DNA of 64,000 nt from Branchiostoma belcheri (lineage: Eukaryota; Chordata; Leptocardii; Amphioxiformes; Branchiostomatidae). The DNA lies in assembly GCF_001625305.1 (NCBI RefSeq), contig NW_017804087.1:104623-168622 (forward strand). Direction: 5' to 3'. Of the stretch, positions 23,101 through 34,800 are shown in pieces. Each line of letters starts with the position of its first letter. Position 1 is the stretch's first letter. The notes beneath the pieces are model-generated. The model was not told where the DNA came from. It saw only the letters and a program-made list of their open reading frames with translations, and did no database searches. The translations under genes were made by a program, and so were the position numbers.

Positions 23101-25372
23101 GCATGCACCAGGTGGGAGTAAGTGAGCAGTATGAGGAGGAATTCAGGAAGTGGTTGACTGTGTGTGTAATACCCGATTGAATTACGTCATACAATCTCAT
23201 TCTTCCAAATTGTTCTATGTTTGACTCTAGATCCTTGCTGTTACAGATATGTTATGTTGTATCATTAAAAAATTGACTTTTTAAGCCATTACCTGTCAAA
23301 ATCTACAGAAACTAGGCCGTCTGGAGGGGCACTCCAGTTTTGTCACACACCTGGACTGGTCGTCAGACAGCCGGTTCCTCCAGAGCACATCCGGGGACTA
23401 CGAGCTGCTGTACTGGGACGTCATCACGCTACGTCACGTCGGCCACGTGTCCGCCATGACTGACGTTACCTGGAACACGTACACATGCGTCTTTGGTTAT
23501 AACGTGTTTGGTAAGTTAACAACGTATTCATATACCGTGGAACAATATGCAGCTATGTATTCAAATATAAACTTGTGTCAAGTGACCAATAAAAGACCTG
23601 AAATGTGTTAAATAATTGTCAACTCCTCCAATCTTAGAAACACTTAAAGCTCACAAGGATGACTTTGGTGGTTAAAGGTTAACTGATCGTCCAACGCTTT
23701 GTGCACATGACAGGGATGTGGCCAGAGGGAGCGGATGGAACTGACGTTAACGCATGCGCAGCTTCAAATGACCGTACCATGCTAGCGTCATCAGATGACT
23801 TCGGCAAAGTCAACCTGTTCAAGTTCCCCTGCTGTACACATAAGGTAGTAACACGATGTCACATTCAGTCTTCCCTATATAGTACTGCCAACCTGACCTT
23901 AAGATCAATCTATGGTAACCAAATCTCCTAATACCTACCAATACCTACAAAAATACCGTTTGCTTGTGTAAGTTGTGTCTGTAGGTATTTGTAGATGTTA
24001 CACACAGACAAACACCTCCAAAACAGTACCTCCATCCCCGGTCATTCCATTTTAGGATACCGTGGTATACCTTTTTCCCTTTTTTATTCAGAGTGCTGGT
24101 CACATCTACCCAGGACACAGCAGTCACGTGACGTGTGTGCGGTTCCTGTATGACGACAGCTACCTGCTATCAACAGGTGGTGCTGACTGTGCAGTCTTCC
24201 AGTGGAGAGTGGTGGGCAAGAATGGGAGACCCAGACCTACCAAAACTGTCACAAATGCTACAAGGGTAACTTAAGTCGATACTTTCATCCATCTGATATT
24301 TAAGCATACCTTAAAGAATGCGTGAAGGGTCTAAGTGACAAAAAATCCGAGCCTTTATGTACGCTTTAAGGTTACCTGAAATATCAGGGTTTTTTTTATT
24401 CAACAACATAAAGAGTACAAAACACAGTGGTGGACAAATTGCTAAATTAAGTCTCACCACTGACACAGAAGTATACAAATCAATATTATCAAATGTCATA
24501 ACAAATAACAAAACAAATAACAACACAACAGATGGGTGTTCTTCGCTAGCCCCCAAAAGTGTCAGAACACAAAAAAACTTCTTCTACAGGTCCGTCCAAC
24601 TGTGGAACTCTCTTCCACAGGACACCCAGACAGCTCCATCCCTAGCATTATTCAAAGCCAAAGTGTGGCTCTCCCTTGGAGACCAGTTCTCTGTATAAGA
24701 CAGCACAAACATGTACTAGTATTCAATTTGCACCAATTGTACAGTATGTAATAATTTTATTGTATCATAATTATGTAATCTGTATATACATGTATTAATG
24801 ACCATAATTTATGTATTTAACCAAATTTTTTTCCCAGGGCATGCCCTTAGTAATAGCTTCTAGCTAGTTGGGCTGCCCTGGCTGTCTTGTATCAGCCAAA
24901 CTAATAAACAATAAACAGATGGGTGTTCCAAAAATACAAGATAACTGGTAAAGACTTATATCGGTTTCCTTCAGTGATGTTTGTAGAACTTCTCTCTTAC
25001 TTTGTCATTTAACTTACTTAACTTACTTAACTTGTTATGTTGTCATTGACTGTTTTGTAGAAGGAGACAAGTTTTGCATCTCCCCGACCTGACCGTCCAC
25101 TGAAGAACACAAATAAACACAGGACAGCCAAACTGAGAGATGCGGAAACACAGACCAGCCGGCCGACCACGCCCACTGCTGCTAAGCGACCAATCAGGGA
25201 AGAGAGCAGAAAAGTTGTCAGCGAATCAAAAGCCACCTTCTCTACCGGGTCTTTGCCAATGAAGGACGAGAACAGGAATGTTCTTTCAGAACTGCAAAAG
25301 ACAGAAAATACGGACTCTGAGGAACAGAAGTTGATTCAGCAGCTAGTGGATGACATTTTTGCCTCAAGTTAA
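14135..25372 (+). CDS. EML-family microtubule-associated protein (copy A)
   Basis: Eighteen exons join in phase to 2535 nt (844 aa): 14135-14330, 17393-17522, 17976-18125, 18265-18334, 18512-18574, 18895-18996, 19211-19309, 20179-20316, 20498-20594, 20993-21150, 21586-21729, 21895-22026, 22398-22465, 22791-22959, 23309-23510, 23714-23844, 24092-24265 and 25061-25372. Exon 1 is Arg/Ser/Pro-rich (RRGRRRRSTSPAKRRG, SPDRPWKGPG). Exons 2-3 encode the HELP motif (VRMYLKGRPIAMIAP, VYGYRGRDCRANLY). The rest is a tandem WD40 array (GHNDDIKC, IRIWDSRTLHT, GDSKGNILLWKK, SGGSDKRVVLWD, EELWGLATHP, GHSSFVTHLDWS, FGMWPEGADGTDVNA, GHSSHVTCVRFL). This is the HELP-WD40 (TAPE) architecture of EML proteins, which bind tubulin or microtubules. 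The N-terminal trimerisation coiled coil of EML1-4 is not visible. A short exon (FDPYYKNADENNWYK) is inserted before IRIWDS. The donor after exon 4 is weak (GTCTGA). It is a paralogue of 39142-47868. Confidence 0.93.
17045..17190 (+). repeat. Dispersed intronic repeat (EML-A intron 1)
   Basis: TTACCTCCGTAGGGAGGTTTTGTCC...GTAGTTATTTCCACAC...ACAGGAAGTTACATGTAGGTCAAAGG resembles 18605-18735 (TTACCTCCGTGAATGGAGATTTTGT...GTAGTTATTTGCACATG...TACAGGAAGTTAGGTCCAAAG). Both are members of a low-copy non-coding family. Confidence 0.6.
20700..23205 (+). repeat. Family of related intronic repeats in EML-A
   Basis: Diverged copies lie at about 20725-20910, 21340-21540, 22100-22300 and 22990-23205, each in a different intron. 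They share GTTTGTCTGT, GATTGACAG, GTCTGAAGGTGACCC, ATTCAGGAAG and CCTGATTGAATTA-type segments. A copy in the opposite orientation lies at 28555-28635 in a SelP1 intron. No coding capacity; probably MITE-like non-autonomous elements. Confidence 0.6.
22683..22790 (+). repeat. 35-bp tandem repeat abutting a splice acceptor
   Basis: Three copies of CACCTTGACCAATGACAGGT plus GATGTGACAACAAAA begin at 22686, 22721 and 22756. The last copy degenerates into GATGTAACATTACAG, the acceptor of the EML-A exon starting at 22791. The repeat therefore supplies the whole 3' splice region. Confidence 0.85.
24357..24917 (+). mobile_element. 3' end of a LINE in EML-A intron 17
   Basis: A plus-strand frame to about 24698 reads ...FFYRSVQLWNSLPQDTQ TAPSLALFKAKVW, a reverse-transcriptase ORF C-terminus of the CR1/L2 type. 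An AT-rich 3' UTR with GGGCTGCCCTGGCTGTCTTG follows, then an AATAAACAATAAAC end. It is 5'-truncated and sits between exons ending at 24265 and starting at 25061. Confidence 0.75.
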
Positions 25373-25512
25373 AATAATAGCTACATCTATAGCAAATTTC
25401 AAAGCCAGATAGTATCTATTTGCTTTGATTTATTCAACAAGAAGAACTCATTCCTAAGTTCAAGGCAAAAAATCACTTTTATTATGTTTTATACTCTTCG
25501 AAAGTGCTGCAC

Positions 25513-25518
25513 AATAAA
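25513..25518 (+). terminator. Poly(A) signal of EML-A
   Basis: AATAAA lies about 140 nt after the EML-A stop codon (TAA, 25370-25372), inside GCTGCACAATAAACTTTAC. It is the first canonical signal downstream of the gene. Confidence 0.65.
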
Positions 25519-25867
25519 CTTTACTTGATCAGTATATTGATTTATTTCTTTGCTGTCATTGATTAATTGATTGGCTATATACTAGTTGTTACTTGGTTAA
25601 GTAATCAACTTCATATATTTGATGAGAAAGGACATAGGAGGGACCAGATGGCAAAAGAAGTTCTGAATACGTTCCCCCCACACTCACTCACACACTGCAA
25701 TAAAGTTTGGCCCGAAAAAGTTCTTTGACCTAATGACTCACAATAATAATATTCTGCTGACGCAAAGTTCTCTTCCCGTGAGCCTGTGCTTCAAAACAGA
25801 TATACGACAATTCGTGTTTTGAAAAAAAACAGAGACACCTCCGATTTCCTGTTGGCACAGTTCCTAG

Positions 25868-26375
25868 GGCACCCGCATGTTGTGTAATGTCATGTTTCCC
25901 GTCATATATGTCCACCTCTAGCGGAAAAATACACGTACACGTGAGAAATACACGTGAAACAGCCAAAACATATTTTTATTTTGCAAAATCCATGCCAACT
26001 ATGCACCCAACTGACTCACTGACGCTTTAACAACAGACACATGCCGTTTCCTGTTTTGACAACAGAAACACCTCAGTTCCTGTTTAGTTGGCACAGATAC
26101 GAGCTTAGGTAGCCTGACTAAGATCGCGCTCCTGGCGCCGCCGCCCTAAAGTTGCCGCCCCCCTTTGAGTTTGACGGCGGTGCTGGTCATTAACCTCCGG
26201 CTGAGACAGCTTGTGTAACACAGGCTAAGATCTTAGGATACCCGCTTGTTGCATGACGTCAACGTTTCTCTTGATATATATGTCCTCGTCTATCGGAGAA
26301 ATACACGTAAAACATGGGTAACAACAAAGACATATTTTTTCAAAATCCATGCAAACTTTGTATCCAACTACGTAG
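25868..26375 (+). repeat. Diverged tandem duplication upstream of SelP1
   Basis: ACCCGCATGTTGTGTAATGTC...ATATATGTCC...AAATACACGT...CAAAATCCATGC...CCAACT at about 25870-26012 recurs in diverged form at about 26240-26371, a period near 370 bp. No gene is seen from 25519 to 26780 apart from this repeat. Confidence 0.65.
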
Positions 26376-26779
26376 TACTCAGACGTTAAGTATGATCAAC
26401 TTTCATCGGGAATATTAGAGATTCAGACTTCACGATGACTAATTGCAAAGCTCAGCAAGAATACATCCGGAAACCGCAGAGGATGTGCGCAAAGTTACAG
26501 TCACCTTGCCGACTTCCTGTCAATCTAAAGGTCGTCGCCACCAGAAGTATGAACAATCGCTTGTCACTCAGACAAGTCAGACATACCGTAGATAAAGGGA
26601 GATAACATTTGAAAAAGAGGGTATTTTTCCTTTTTGCTAATATCGCTTGTCTTCAGTTTCTGTGTCTCCCATCGGAAGCGCTCTTAGAAAAGTTGATATT
26701 TTTGCGTCACTAATTCATTTTATTCATCATAAAGTATTAGTGTTGTGAATGTTTTGCTACCCCAACTACAATGGTTCCG

Positions 26780-26851
26780 TCCTGTAAGTGGCGGTTATAA
26801 AGTACAGGAGACATCGCGGGTCGTATCAGTGAGAATCTGACCTTCCGACAG
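26780..26851 (+). promoter_or_regulatory. Probable SelP1 promoter and 5' non-coding exon
   Basis: A segment (CAATGGTT...GCGTCC/CGTCC...AAAGTACAG...TTTCGACAG/TTCCGACAG) ending at a strong donor (CAG|GTAAGT, 26851) is shared with the region before SelP2 (30785-30864). Both coding exons then begin CAG|CATG, so an intron in the 5' UTR is likely. TTATAAA (26795-26801) could be a TATA element for this copy; it is not conserved in SelP2. The transcription start is not determined. Confidence 0.5.
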
Positions 26852-27684
26852 GTAAGTCAATCTTGGCATTCTTGGGTGTCTTTACTTACATGTGGGCCTG
26901 TTGTTATACAGTTGATAATTTCTCCATATGCTCTCGTTTGCTTTGTAAGATGATTTTCCACTGTTATAAAACAGAGTAAAAGGTAAGCGCAAGAAACTTA
27001 AAACTTTAAATCTAAGTCTAGACTAAAGTGATTTAAAATGCCATACAAGTTGTAGACATACGTGTGCATGCATTCCAGCTACATGTACACAGTCATGTAT
27101 CCTCAGCCAGTACGTTAGTTTTGTGGAAATTGTTTCAGGTATTTTTCCCATTGTATGCATGTTCATGCTATCCTTTATTCTGTAACAGGTTATAGCATAT
27201 GCTTGACTTAGATTCGCATAAGATGTATCTTAATATATACGCTTTGCGTCACTGTAAAAAATAGAATGCCATGGCCAGGGATACGTACAGGGTGTTAGCC
27301 AACACGAAGATAAGAGAATGAACAAATATAAACACTACGGAGTCCTTACTCAAATCAAAGCAGTTTGTACGATACCGCACTGTCAATGTGTACCCAGGGC
27401 AGCCTTTATAACATACAATTACTCAATGTAGATTGCATTTTAAGGGTACTTGCATGAAACGTTGATTGCATTTTGAGGGTACTTGCAGAGTGCCACGGTG
27501 ACGTGCGTCGTGGCCATTGAAGGCATTCTTGCGTGGGATAGTCATGCATGTGCGTATGTACATGTCCTGGGGGACTCCTGCTAAATTGCTACTAAAAAGA
27601 CTGTCATATCCTTGTCAGCGGTTGGTTCTGGCATAGCCTGTTTGTAAAATCACATTTCTATATCATCCTGCTGTGTTCCTCAGC

Positions 27685-29387
27685 ATGACTGATCGCGGAG
27701 GGCTCCTCCTAGCGGCCCTGTGCCTGGTGGTGTCCGGCCTGGGCGCCCTGGCCGCACCGAACGAGCAGTGCTCACAGCCGCCGTCCTGGCAGCTGGACGG
27801 TATCGACTTCATGGAGGAAAGTCGCGGAAAAGTCGTCGTTCTACAGATGTCCATAGCCATCTGATCGTTCTGTGTATGGCAGGCGGAGAGGTACGCCAAG
27901 TTATCCAACTCTCAAAGTGCTCTTAGACTAGTATATTAAGCAATATACGTACGCGATTAGCCAATAAGAACTTGGACCCCCACTTTGATTGACACCTCTT
28001 CAACCAATCACAACCTTTGATAAAAAAATCCACTTATCTCGAAGCGGAGGAGGGGGCAGACTATACAAACTATAATGACCAAAATGTACCACATTTTTCT
28101 ATGTTTCGTATTGCTCATGTGATACATCAGCAACCGTATTTACTGAATGGAGAATGGGTGTGTTTCAGATTAGAACGCCTGCGACTGGAACTCCAAGCGG
28201 ATGGTGTCACCGACGTCTCCTTTGGGGTGATCAACGGGAAGGGGTTTATATCCAAGCTGCACCTGCGGGAGTTGGAGGGGAAGGTGAACTTCGGCGTGTA
28301 CCAGGACACAGCCAGGGCCAACGTCTGGCGGCTGTTGGGTGGCAAGAAGGACGACTTCATCATTTACGACAGGTGAGAACAAGACTCTACACCCTCGTCC
28401 AGTCACTAAATTTGCAGTAGCTGAAGAAAGATGTCAGGTGCTGTCTTGTATGATGAGTCGTGTGTATCAGTGTCAATACTTTTTACTGAAGACTATTCAA
28501 ATCCACAAGTTTACAAGAAATCGGAGACTGAGTGTTTAAAGCTTTGGTGACTGTGTTGGAACTGTGGAGGGGATTGCAGGACGTGATTCAATCCCGGGGT
28601 ATTACACACAGTCAACCACATCCTGAATGTGCTGTTCATCATAGCCGCCATGTTGGTGGGGTAAAAAGATCCAAGATGGCGAGATAGTTATTTGCTCTTC
28701 GCAGCAGTTCTTAAGAGCTAACGTGGCCTATATTTGCATCCACAGGTGCGGACGGTTAGCTAAACACATCCGGATGCCGGAGGCTTACCTGAGGCGTCCT
28801 GACGTTGAGGACGCCATCCGGGAGGTGTACGCCGGGGGCCCGTGCGGGTACTGTGCCGCCTACCCGGGCCCGGAGACCACGCCGAGACCAGCCCTCACCA
28901 CCCCTGCAGCTGGTCTCCTCACGAGTGGTCCCGTCCTCACTATGGCATCAGACATCGGGTCAGGAGATCTGGTGAGGAAAATATATTCCTATAACAATTA
29001 TTCCATTTCAAAAGATGCATGAAATGAACGGAAGAGCAAATACGTATTTATGATATTTTCAAAGTACTAGTGGAAAGGATCACATGAAGTAAGTACATTG
29101 AGTAACAGTAATTTTTTCTTACATTTCTTAAGGATGAGGAGTTCATCTTAAATGTCATGAGTGACGCGGATGTGTCCGACACCCCCCTCCCCACCTCCAC
29201 CTCCCCACAGAACGGCACGTCTGTAGACAAGGTGACAAAAAGCGTCATGTTTAGGGAACACAACAACACAGAGTCTCAACAGAGGAACATTACACGTCAT
29301 CATCGTCGTCATCATAATCACCGTCACCGAGGTGACCGTGACCGTAGTCATCAACAAAAGTCACAAGACGAGGACACAGCTAACTAA
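27685..29387 (+). CDS. Selenoprotein P-like protein, single thioredoxin-like domain (SelP1)
   Basis: Coding exons are 27685-27890, 28169-28372, 28746-28971 and 29133-29387: 891 nt, 296 residues, if TGA 27862-27864 is read as selenocysteine. The start sits one base after an acceptor, as in SelP2. Residues 1-23 form a signal peptide (LLLAALCLVVSGLGALA). The SelP-type thioredoxin-like fold follows: CSQPPSWQLDGIDFMEES, KVVVLQMSIAI-U-SFC (Sec60, UxxC), LERLRLELQADGVTDVSF, LLGGKKDDFIIYDRCGRL. These match the vertebrate SelP pattern, including UxxC and (G)SKDDFLIYDRCGRL. The last exon has three N-glycosylation sequons and a short His/Arg-rich stretch and ends at TAA, so there is no Sec-rich tail. 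The role is inferred from the family: an extracellular redox or selenium-carrier protein. Two SECIS elements in the 3' UTR support recoding. Confidence 0.88.
27862..27864 (+). other. Selenocysteine TGA codon of SelP1
   Basis: The in-frame TGA falls between QMSIAI and SFCVWQAE, at the position of Sec in vertebrate SelP (UxxC). The downstream sequence stays in frame through a phase-2 splice into LERLRLEL, so this is a recoded codon, not a stop. Confidence 0.88.
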
Positions 29388-29778
29388 GTTTTTCCTGAAT
29401 CGTCTGGATAACACGAACTCCAGCCTCTACTTCTTTCAAATTAAATCCCTATCTGAGCAGGCTACATCAAAAACCAGCTGCAGCTCCCCCGAGACTCCTT
29501 TTGCTGAATTTTCTAAACATTTTAAAATCGATGGTAGTAACTGTAAAATGTCTCCGCTCCGGAGGCGTCGCCAAGAAGTAATGTTTGCTTTCGGCAACTG
29601 AATCATGGATACAACCACACTTTATTTATTCTCATTCAACCACACCATTTACGAATGTGTAGCTGACTCCATTCTACTTTCTTTCACCCATTGGTCATAC
29701 ATTCTGTAGGTCTTGGGCATTTCTCGGCATTTCCTCTTAGAAAACAATTAATAACGCTTTTCTTCATGACGCTTTAAG

Positions 29779-29848
29779 GTCTTGATCATGAAGACGTCAG
29801 GCTAAAACCTTAACGGGTTGTCTGAGGTTGGAGTCTCTACAAGATTAT
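29779..29848 (+). promoter_or_regulatory. SECIS element 1 of SelP1
   Basis: ATGA (29788-29791) is followed after 12 nt by AAAA (29804-29807), and on the 3' side by GGAG (29830-29833), which supplies the non-Watson-Crick GA. Helix II pairs GACGTCAGGC with GTCTGAGGTT: mostly Watson-Crick, two G-U pairs and one mismatch. A lower stem pairs TCTTG with CAAGA. The same element, with base changes that largely preserve pairing, is at 37211-37276 in SelP2. Confidence 0.75.
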
Positions 29849-30194
29849 GAGCGGTCATGAGAAGAGTTTTATTTCATGTCGAAGGGGAAACCTATTACAG
29901 CCTAGCTTCTTTATCTTTTATTGAATTAGATTTCCGTCCAAAATATGTTGTTTTTTTAAATAGTTTTGAACTGTTTGTTTCGTCAGTTTGCATGTTTTAG
30001 ATAGATAACACATAGTTTCAACAGATCTAACACATACTTTCAACAGATTTGTTGAAACTTAAAAAAAATAAGCGAGTTGAAAGATAACTTAACACGTGCT
30101 ATGTTCAAGGAACAACGATGGACAAATTCGTCATTGTATAGGTGATAAAAATGTTCGCTTTGTGGTACATGTAATAAAATATTTTGCTAGGTTC

Positions 30195-30352
30195 CTTCCA
30201 CCCACCAGTCCCTGTCCACATCCGGGTAAACCGTAGAACCATATTTATGACGATCCCCAACAAAACGGGACTTCCCGCCTTGGGGATCCGATGGCATCAT
30301 GGGAAACTGCCAACACATGCTGTGTATGACGTCATGGACTGGCGAGTGGAAG
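30195..30352 (+). promoter_or_regulatory. SECIS element 2 of SelP1 (form 2)
   Basis: ATGA (30247-30250) and GA (30290-30291) form the quartet. Helix II pairs GATCCCCAA with TTGGGGATC (9 bp). The apical bulge carries the conserved AA run (CAAAA, 11 nt after ATGA), and a mini-helix CGGG-ACTT-CCCG caps it, as in form 2 SECIS. An unusually long outer stem pairs CTTCCACCCACCAGTCC with GGACTGGCGAGTGGAAG. It lies about 810 nt after the stop. The core is identical in SelP2. Confidence 0.9.
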
Positions 30353-30361
30353 AAATCTGTC

Positions 30362-30367
30362 AATAAA
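30362..30367 (+). terminator. Poly(A) signal of SelP1
   Basis: AATAAA begins ten bases after the SECIS 2 outer stem, in TCAATAAACCAAGAGTGTG. It would place both SECIS elements inside the 3' UTR. Confidence 0.65.
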
Positions 30368-30784
30368 CCAAGAGTGTGTCCCTGACAATGTTTTTTTTTA
30401 CTTTATTTTGCTTTCAAATAAATATTTAAATGCTACAGACGTCTTGCGCTGCATTAATTAGGAACAGCCGAAAGTTGACGGACTATCAACTTGTACAAAC
30501 TTACAAAAACAACTGAAGAGCGGTTACAGTCAATCATATGAACAATGACTTGTCAGTCAAGCGTTTGGTACACATGGATCGAACTATCTTAAAAGTGGGG
30601 GCTCAAATTTTTATCTAGCATTAATATTCTATGGTTTTGCGTAAAATGCACACTTTCTAGAAATACAACATCCAGTTCGGTTATGTAATTATTTTGTGTT
30701 TACGTTGATTTCAACAAAGCGTACTTAGGCGTATAAAGTGGTACATTTATTAGCATAATAGTCATAATTTTGTCCCCACGTCAC

Positions 30785-30864
30785 AATGGTTGCGTCCATC
30801 GGCCGATGCTCAAAGTACAGAGACCAACCATTGCCCGCTCACAAACAGCTCGGGCTTTCGACAG
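30785..30864 (+). promoter_or_regulatory. Probable SelP2 promoter and 5' non-coding exon
   Basis: This region is homologous to 26770-26851 upstream of SelP1 (CAATGGTTGCGTCC, CAAAGTACAGAGAC, TTTCGACAG|GTAAGC). The donor follows 30864; the coding exon starts after CCAG at 31884. TATAAA occurs at 30732-30737, but its use is uncertain. From here to 31,840 I see only intron-like sequence. Confidence 0.5.
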
Positions 30865-31884
30865 GTAAGCCATGGTATATTTATTAGCCCTCGGTTATAA
30901 AAAGGCAGTAACAGAGGATAGCATTTCTTCATTGGTTTCTAAGGAGTAAAACAGAGGTGTTACGTTGGGCCGTCTTTCCGCACGTTTTAAATCATTTTTG
31001 CAAGAATCTTATGCACGAAAAAGCGTTGGCTAAACATTGTGATAAAATGCAGGGGTGTAAAATGTACACGATTAGTAGACGTATTGTACACGGTTGGCTC
31101 TGTCCTAGTCCGCTTGAAAATCGTACGGCATCAAAATCGAAAAACGGCCTGAGTACGCCGAATGTGACCGGTGAAAAAGCACGGTGTTTTTGTCATGGAC
31201 CATTTTGCAACATGTTTCTCGACCAACCATTAGCCCCAGTATCAAAAAAGTGCTTTAAATATTCTTATGGTTTGTTGTGTCTTATAGTGATATCATTTCG
31301 TTTTTTTCTCGCTTTGAATTGATTTTGGTGCCTGTACCCTCAAGTATCCATTGACGATAGCAACAACCTATAGTAAAGGTTGCGTCATCAAAAAGCAGAC
31401 AAAACAAAGGGCCAAAGGTCTAAAACCGCACAGGTAGACAGATTAGGTAAATAAGCTGTTTATATAGGTGTGATCTGTGAACTCCTTGTGGCGCCTGTTA
31501 TTACAAAGACTGTTTGTAGAAGTACAGTTTGTCAATATGTATTTTGCATTGCCAAGCGCACGTCTTCAAAACGTATCGCAAGTTTTATTGAGAAAAAACT
31601 TTAAGATGGGGAGGTCATTTGTAATAGTATACGTTACCTATAAAAACTACTACAGTATTAAAAAAAACGTGCATCATTTCACAAATACTAGTATATACGA
31701 CAAGCCAAGCAACATATACCAATGCAGCGAACAAATTGTTAACTGCCTTGATGTGTTGTGCATACAATGGGGATCAAGTCTCAGTCTTTGTCAAATTTAC
31801 CAACGTCTCTGAAAGACCATCTGTCAACTCAATACAGACAGCAACATGCATAGAAATTTAAAGTCTTCTACGGTGTTTTCCAGC

Positions 31885-34800
31885 ATGGCTGACCGCGGAG
31901 GACTCCTCCTAGCGGCGGCCCTGTGCCTGGTGGTGTCCGGCCTGGGCGCCCTGGCCGCACCGAACGAGCAGTGCTCACAGCCGCCGTCCTGGCAGCTGGA
32001 CGGGATCAACCACATGGAGGAAAGTCGGGGAAAGGTCACCGTGCTACAGCTGGTGTTCGCCTACTGACCCTTCTGTCGATCGCAGGCCGAGAAGTAAGGA
32101 ACTTTTTCATAATCTATCTGTATATATCTATTCTATATCTATTCTATTTTTCTACATCTACCATCTTACAAGAAATTGAAGATCTGTCTAGTTGTCTCCA
32201 GTTTCACGGAGGTAATACGTAGATCGAAGGCATCACAGTCAGTACCAGGGGCAGGGAAACGCAGTCAGCACCAAGGACAGGGAACACAGTATTAGCGCAT
32301 TTTAAACTATGTAAAGTGCAACTGAACACTTAATTTATTTATACATTCATTCATTTCTTCGTTCGTTCGTTCGTTCGTTAATGGAAGTAGCAAAATAACT
32401 GTTGAAAAAAAAACTTGAGTGTAGCGTCGCCATGTGCTGTAATAGATGTTGGGATAGAGAAAAAAAATAAACTTTGTGCCTCAGATTCGAACGCCTGCGA
32501 TCGACTCTCCTGGACGAAGGCCTGACCGACATCTCCTACGGGGTGGTGAACGGGGACGGCTACATGTCCAGGCGGTACATCGAGGAGATCAGGAGCCGGG
32601 TCAGCTTCACCGTGTACCAGGACAACGCCCTGACGGACGTCTGGGGGCTGTTGGACGGGTCCAAGGATGATTTCATCGTGTACGACAGGTGAGAGCAATG
32701 CTGAACACATGGAGTTGTCCCTTCTATGCAAATTAGCTAAGACGATAATTTGAATGGATAGGACCATGTGACCTCACCCCATTAGAGAACACCAACCTCT
32801 CTATTGGCTGATCAAAAACTATCGCGCATGTTAGCCTTCGCCGCCATTTTGGTGATGCGGTGGATAGACCCACGATGGCGACCGGGCACTCGGAGCATAA
32901 ATACGAGCATAAAACCAGTGGTCCTGAGAAAGAGGCTAGCTCTCTCTAAAATCCTAGAGGCGAAAAGCTGGCTTGTTGAGGTGGAGGGAAGTCAATCCTC
33001 ACACTGTGATTTGCGCTCGTCTTTAACCCACCAACATGGCGGACGCCAAAGGAGCAAAACGACATAGCAAAACGACAGGAAACAACAAATCAGAAAAATA
33101 CAAAGTGTTCGCATCACTAGAGTGGCTGCATCCCCTTGTGTATGGATATTGGTGTATTATGAAAGATGTTTGTCTCTATACCTAAGACATGAACGTCCGT
33201 GTTCACAGGTGTGGGCGGCTAGCTAGACACATCAAGATGCCGCAGGCGAACATGGACAACACAGACGTGGAAGACGCCATCCGGGCGGTGTACGAGGAGA
33301 GCCCGTGCGGGCCCTGTGCCACCACGACACCGGTCAGCACCACCCCGGCTCCCACCACCGAGTCCCCGTACTGCGCCCAGCCGCCGGCCTGGCAGCTGGA
33401 CGGGGTGAACCACATGGAGGACAGCCAGGGGAGCGTCGCCGTCCTGCAGTTCGTCTTCGCTTCCTGACGTTTCTGTCGGTCGCAGGCGGAGAAGTACGTA
33501 TCTTTCCTTCTCTACAGTGTTTTGTTTTCGGTGTGATTGTTTGTTTGCTTGTGTGCCCGTATTTATTTTAATAAAGAGAAAACGTTGTACCCATAGAATG
33601 ACAGCAAGGTCCAATTGGAGGCCAAAGTTTAACTATTGCACTTTTTTGTTCTTTTAACGTACGAGGTACGGCGATACCATTAGCAGGAGTGGAAAATGGT
33701 AGATTGACTCCAAGGTCCAGTTGCAGGTCAAAATCAAACTATTCCACTTATTTCTCATCAAACGTACGACGTACGGCGATATTGTTGCGGAAAAAACAAA
33801 CATCTTACGTGCATCGTAAGATGTATGTGGCCAGGGATTTTATACCTTACTAAAAATAATCCTTGTGCTCCAGATCCGAACGCCTGCGATCGACACTCGT
33901 AGAGGAGGGCCTGACCGACATCTCCTTCGGAGCGGTCAACAGCCACCTCTACAGCGCCCCGGAGGAGATCGGGGAGATAGAGAGGAGAGTCAGCTTCCCC
34001 GTGTACCAAGACACGGCCGAGGACGAGATCTGGAAGCTGTTAGATGCTCGTAAGGATGACTTCATCATTTACGACAGGTGAGAACAACACGCAGTACAGT
34101 CACATGAAGTTAGGGGGAAATGATGTAACCGCAGACGACGGGAAGGTCGAATTAGACGTCAGGAAAAATGAGATCAAATTGGAGGTAAAAAATGTCTCGG
34201 GAGTATGTGAACTCGTATCATTGATGCAAATTTTACCTTAAACAATCCAAGCCAATTTGCATAGATGGGTTCACTTTAGATTCATCACATTAGAACATTG
34301 AGTGTAAATCCTGAATCTAAGCCAAACGACTTGCGCAGTGAAAAATTCAGCGCCACTTTTGAATTCGATATCTGCATACCTAATTTATGTTTTATTGAAG
34401 ATTTTCTTCTCCGTTTCTATCATGGCGTGCTAACAGGTGTGGGCGGTTAGCTCGACACGTCAGGATGCCACAGGCGAACATGGACAACCCTGACGTGGAG
34501 AACATCATCAGGTCCGTGTACTACCAGAGCCCCTGCGGACCCTGTGCCGCCACCCCGCCGCCAGCCCCGCGGGAGACCACGACACCGGTCAGCACCACCC
34601 TGGCTCCCACCACCGAGTCCCCGTACTGCGCCCAGCCGCCGGCCTGGCAGCTGGACGGGGTGAACCACATGGAGGACAGCCAGGGGAGCGTCGCCGTCCT
34701 GCAGTTCCTCTTCGCTTCCTGACGTTTCTGTCGGTCGCAGGCGGAGAAGTACGTATGGCACTTTCCTTCTGTACAATTTTTTTGTTTTTGGTGTGTTTGT

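Noticed and set aside
27862-27864. Nonsense mutation making SelP1 a pseudogene
   Set aside because: The TGA is exactly at the UxxC Sec position, the frame continues across a phased splice, the paralogue has the same TGA in three domains, and SECIS elements follow.
29332-29601. A separate 89-codon gene after SelP1
   Set aside because: It has no acceptor of its own and no family motif. It is more simply SelP1 3' UTR, possibly containing a decayed tail.
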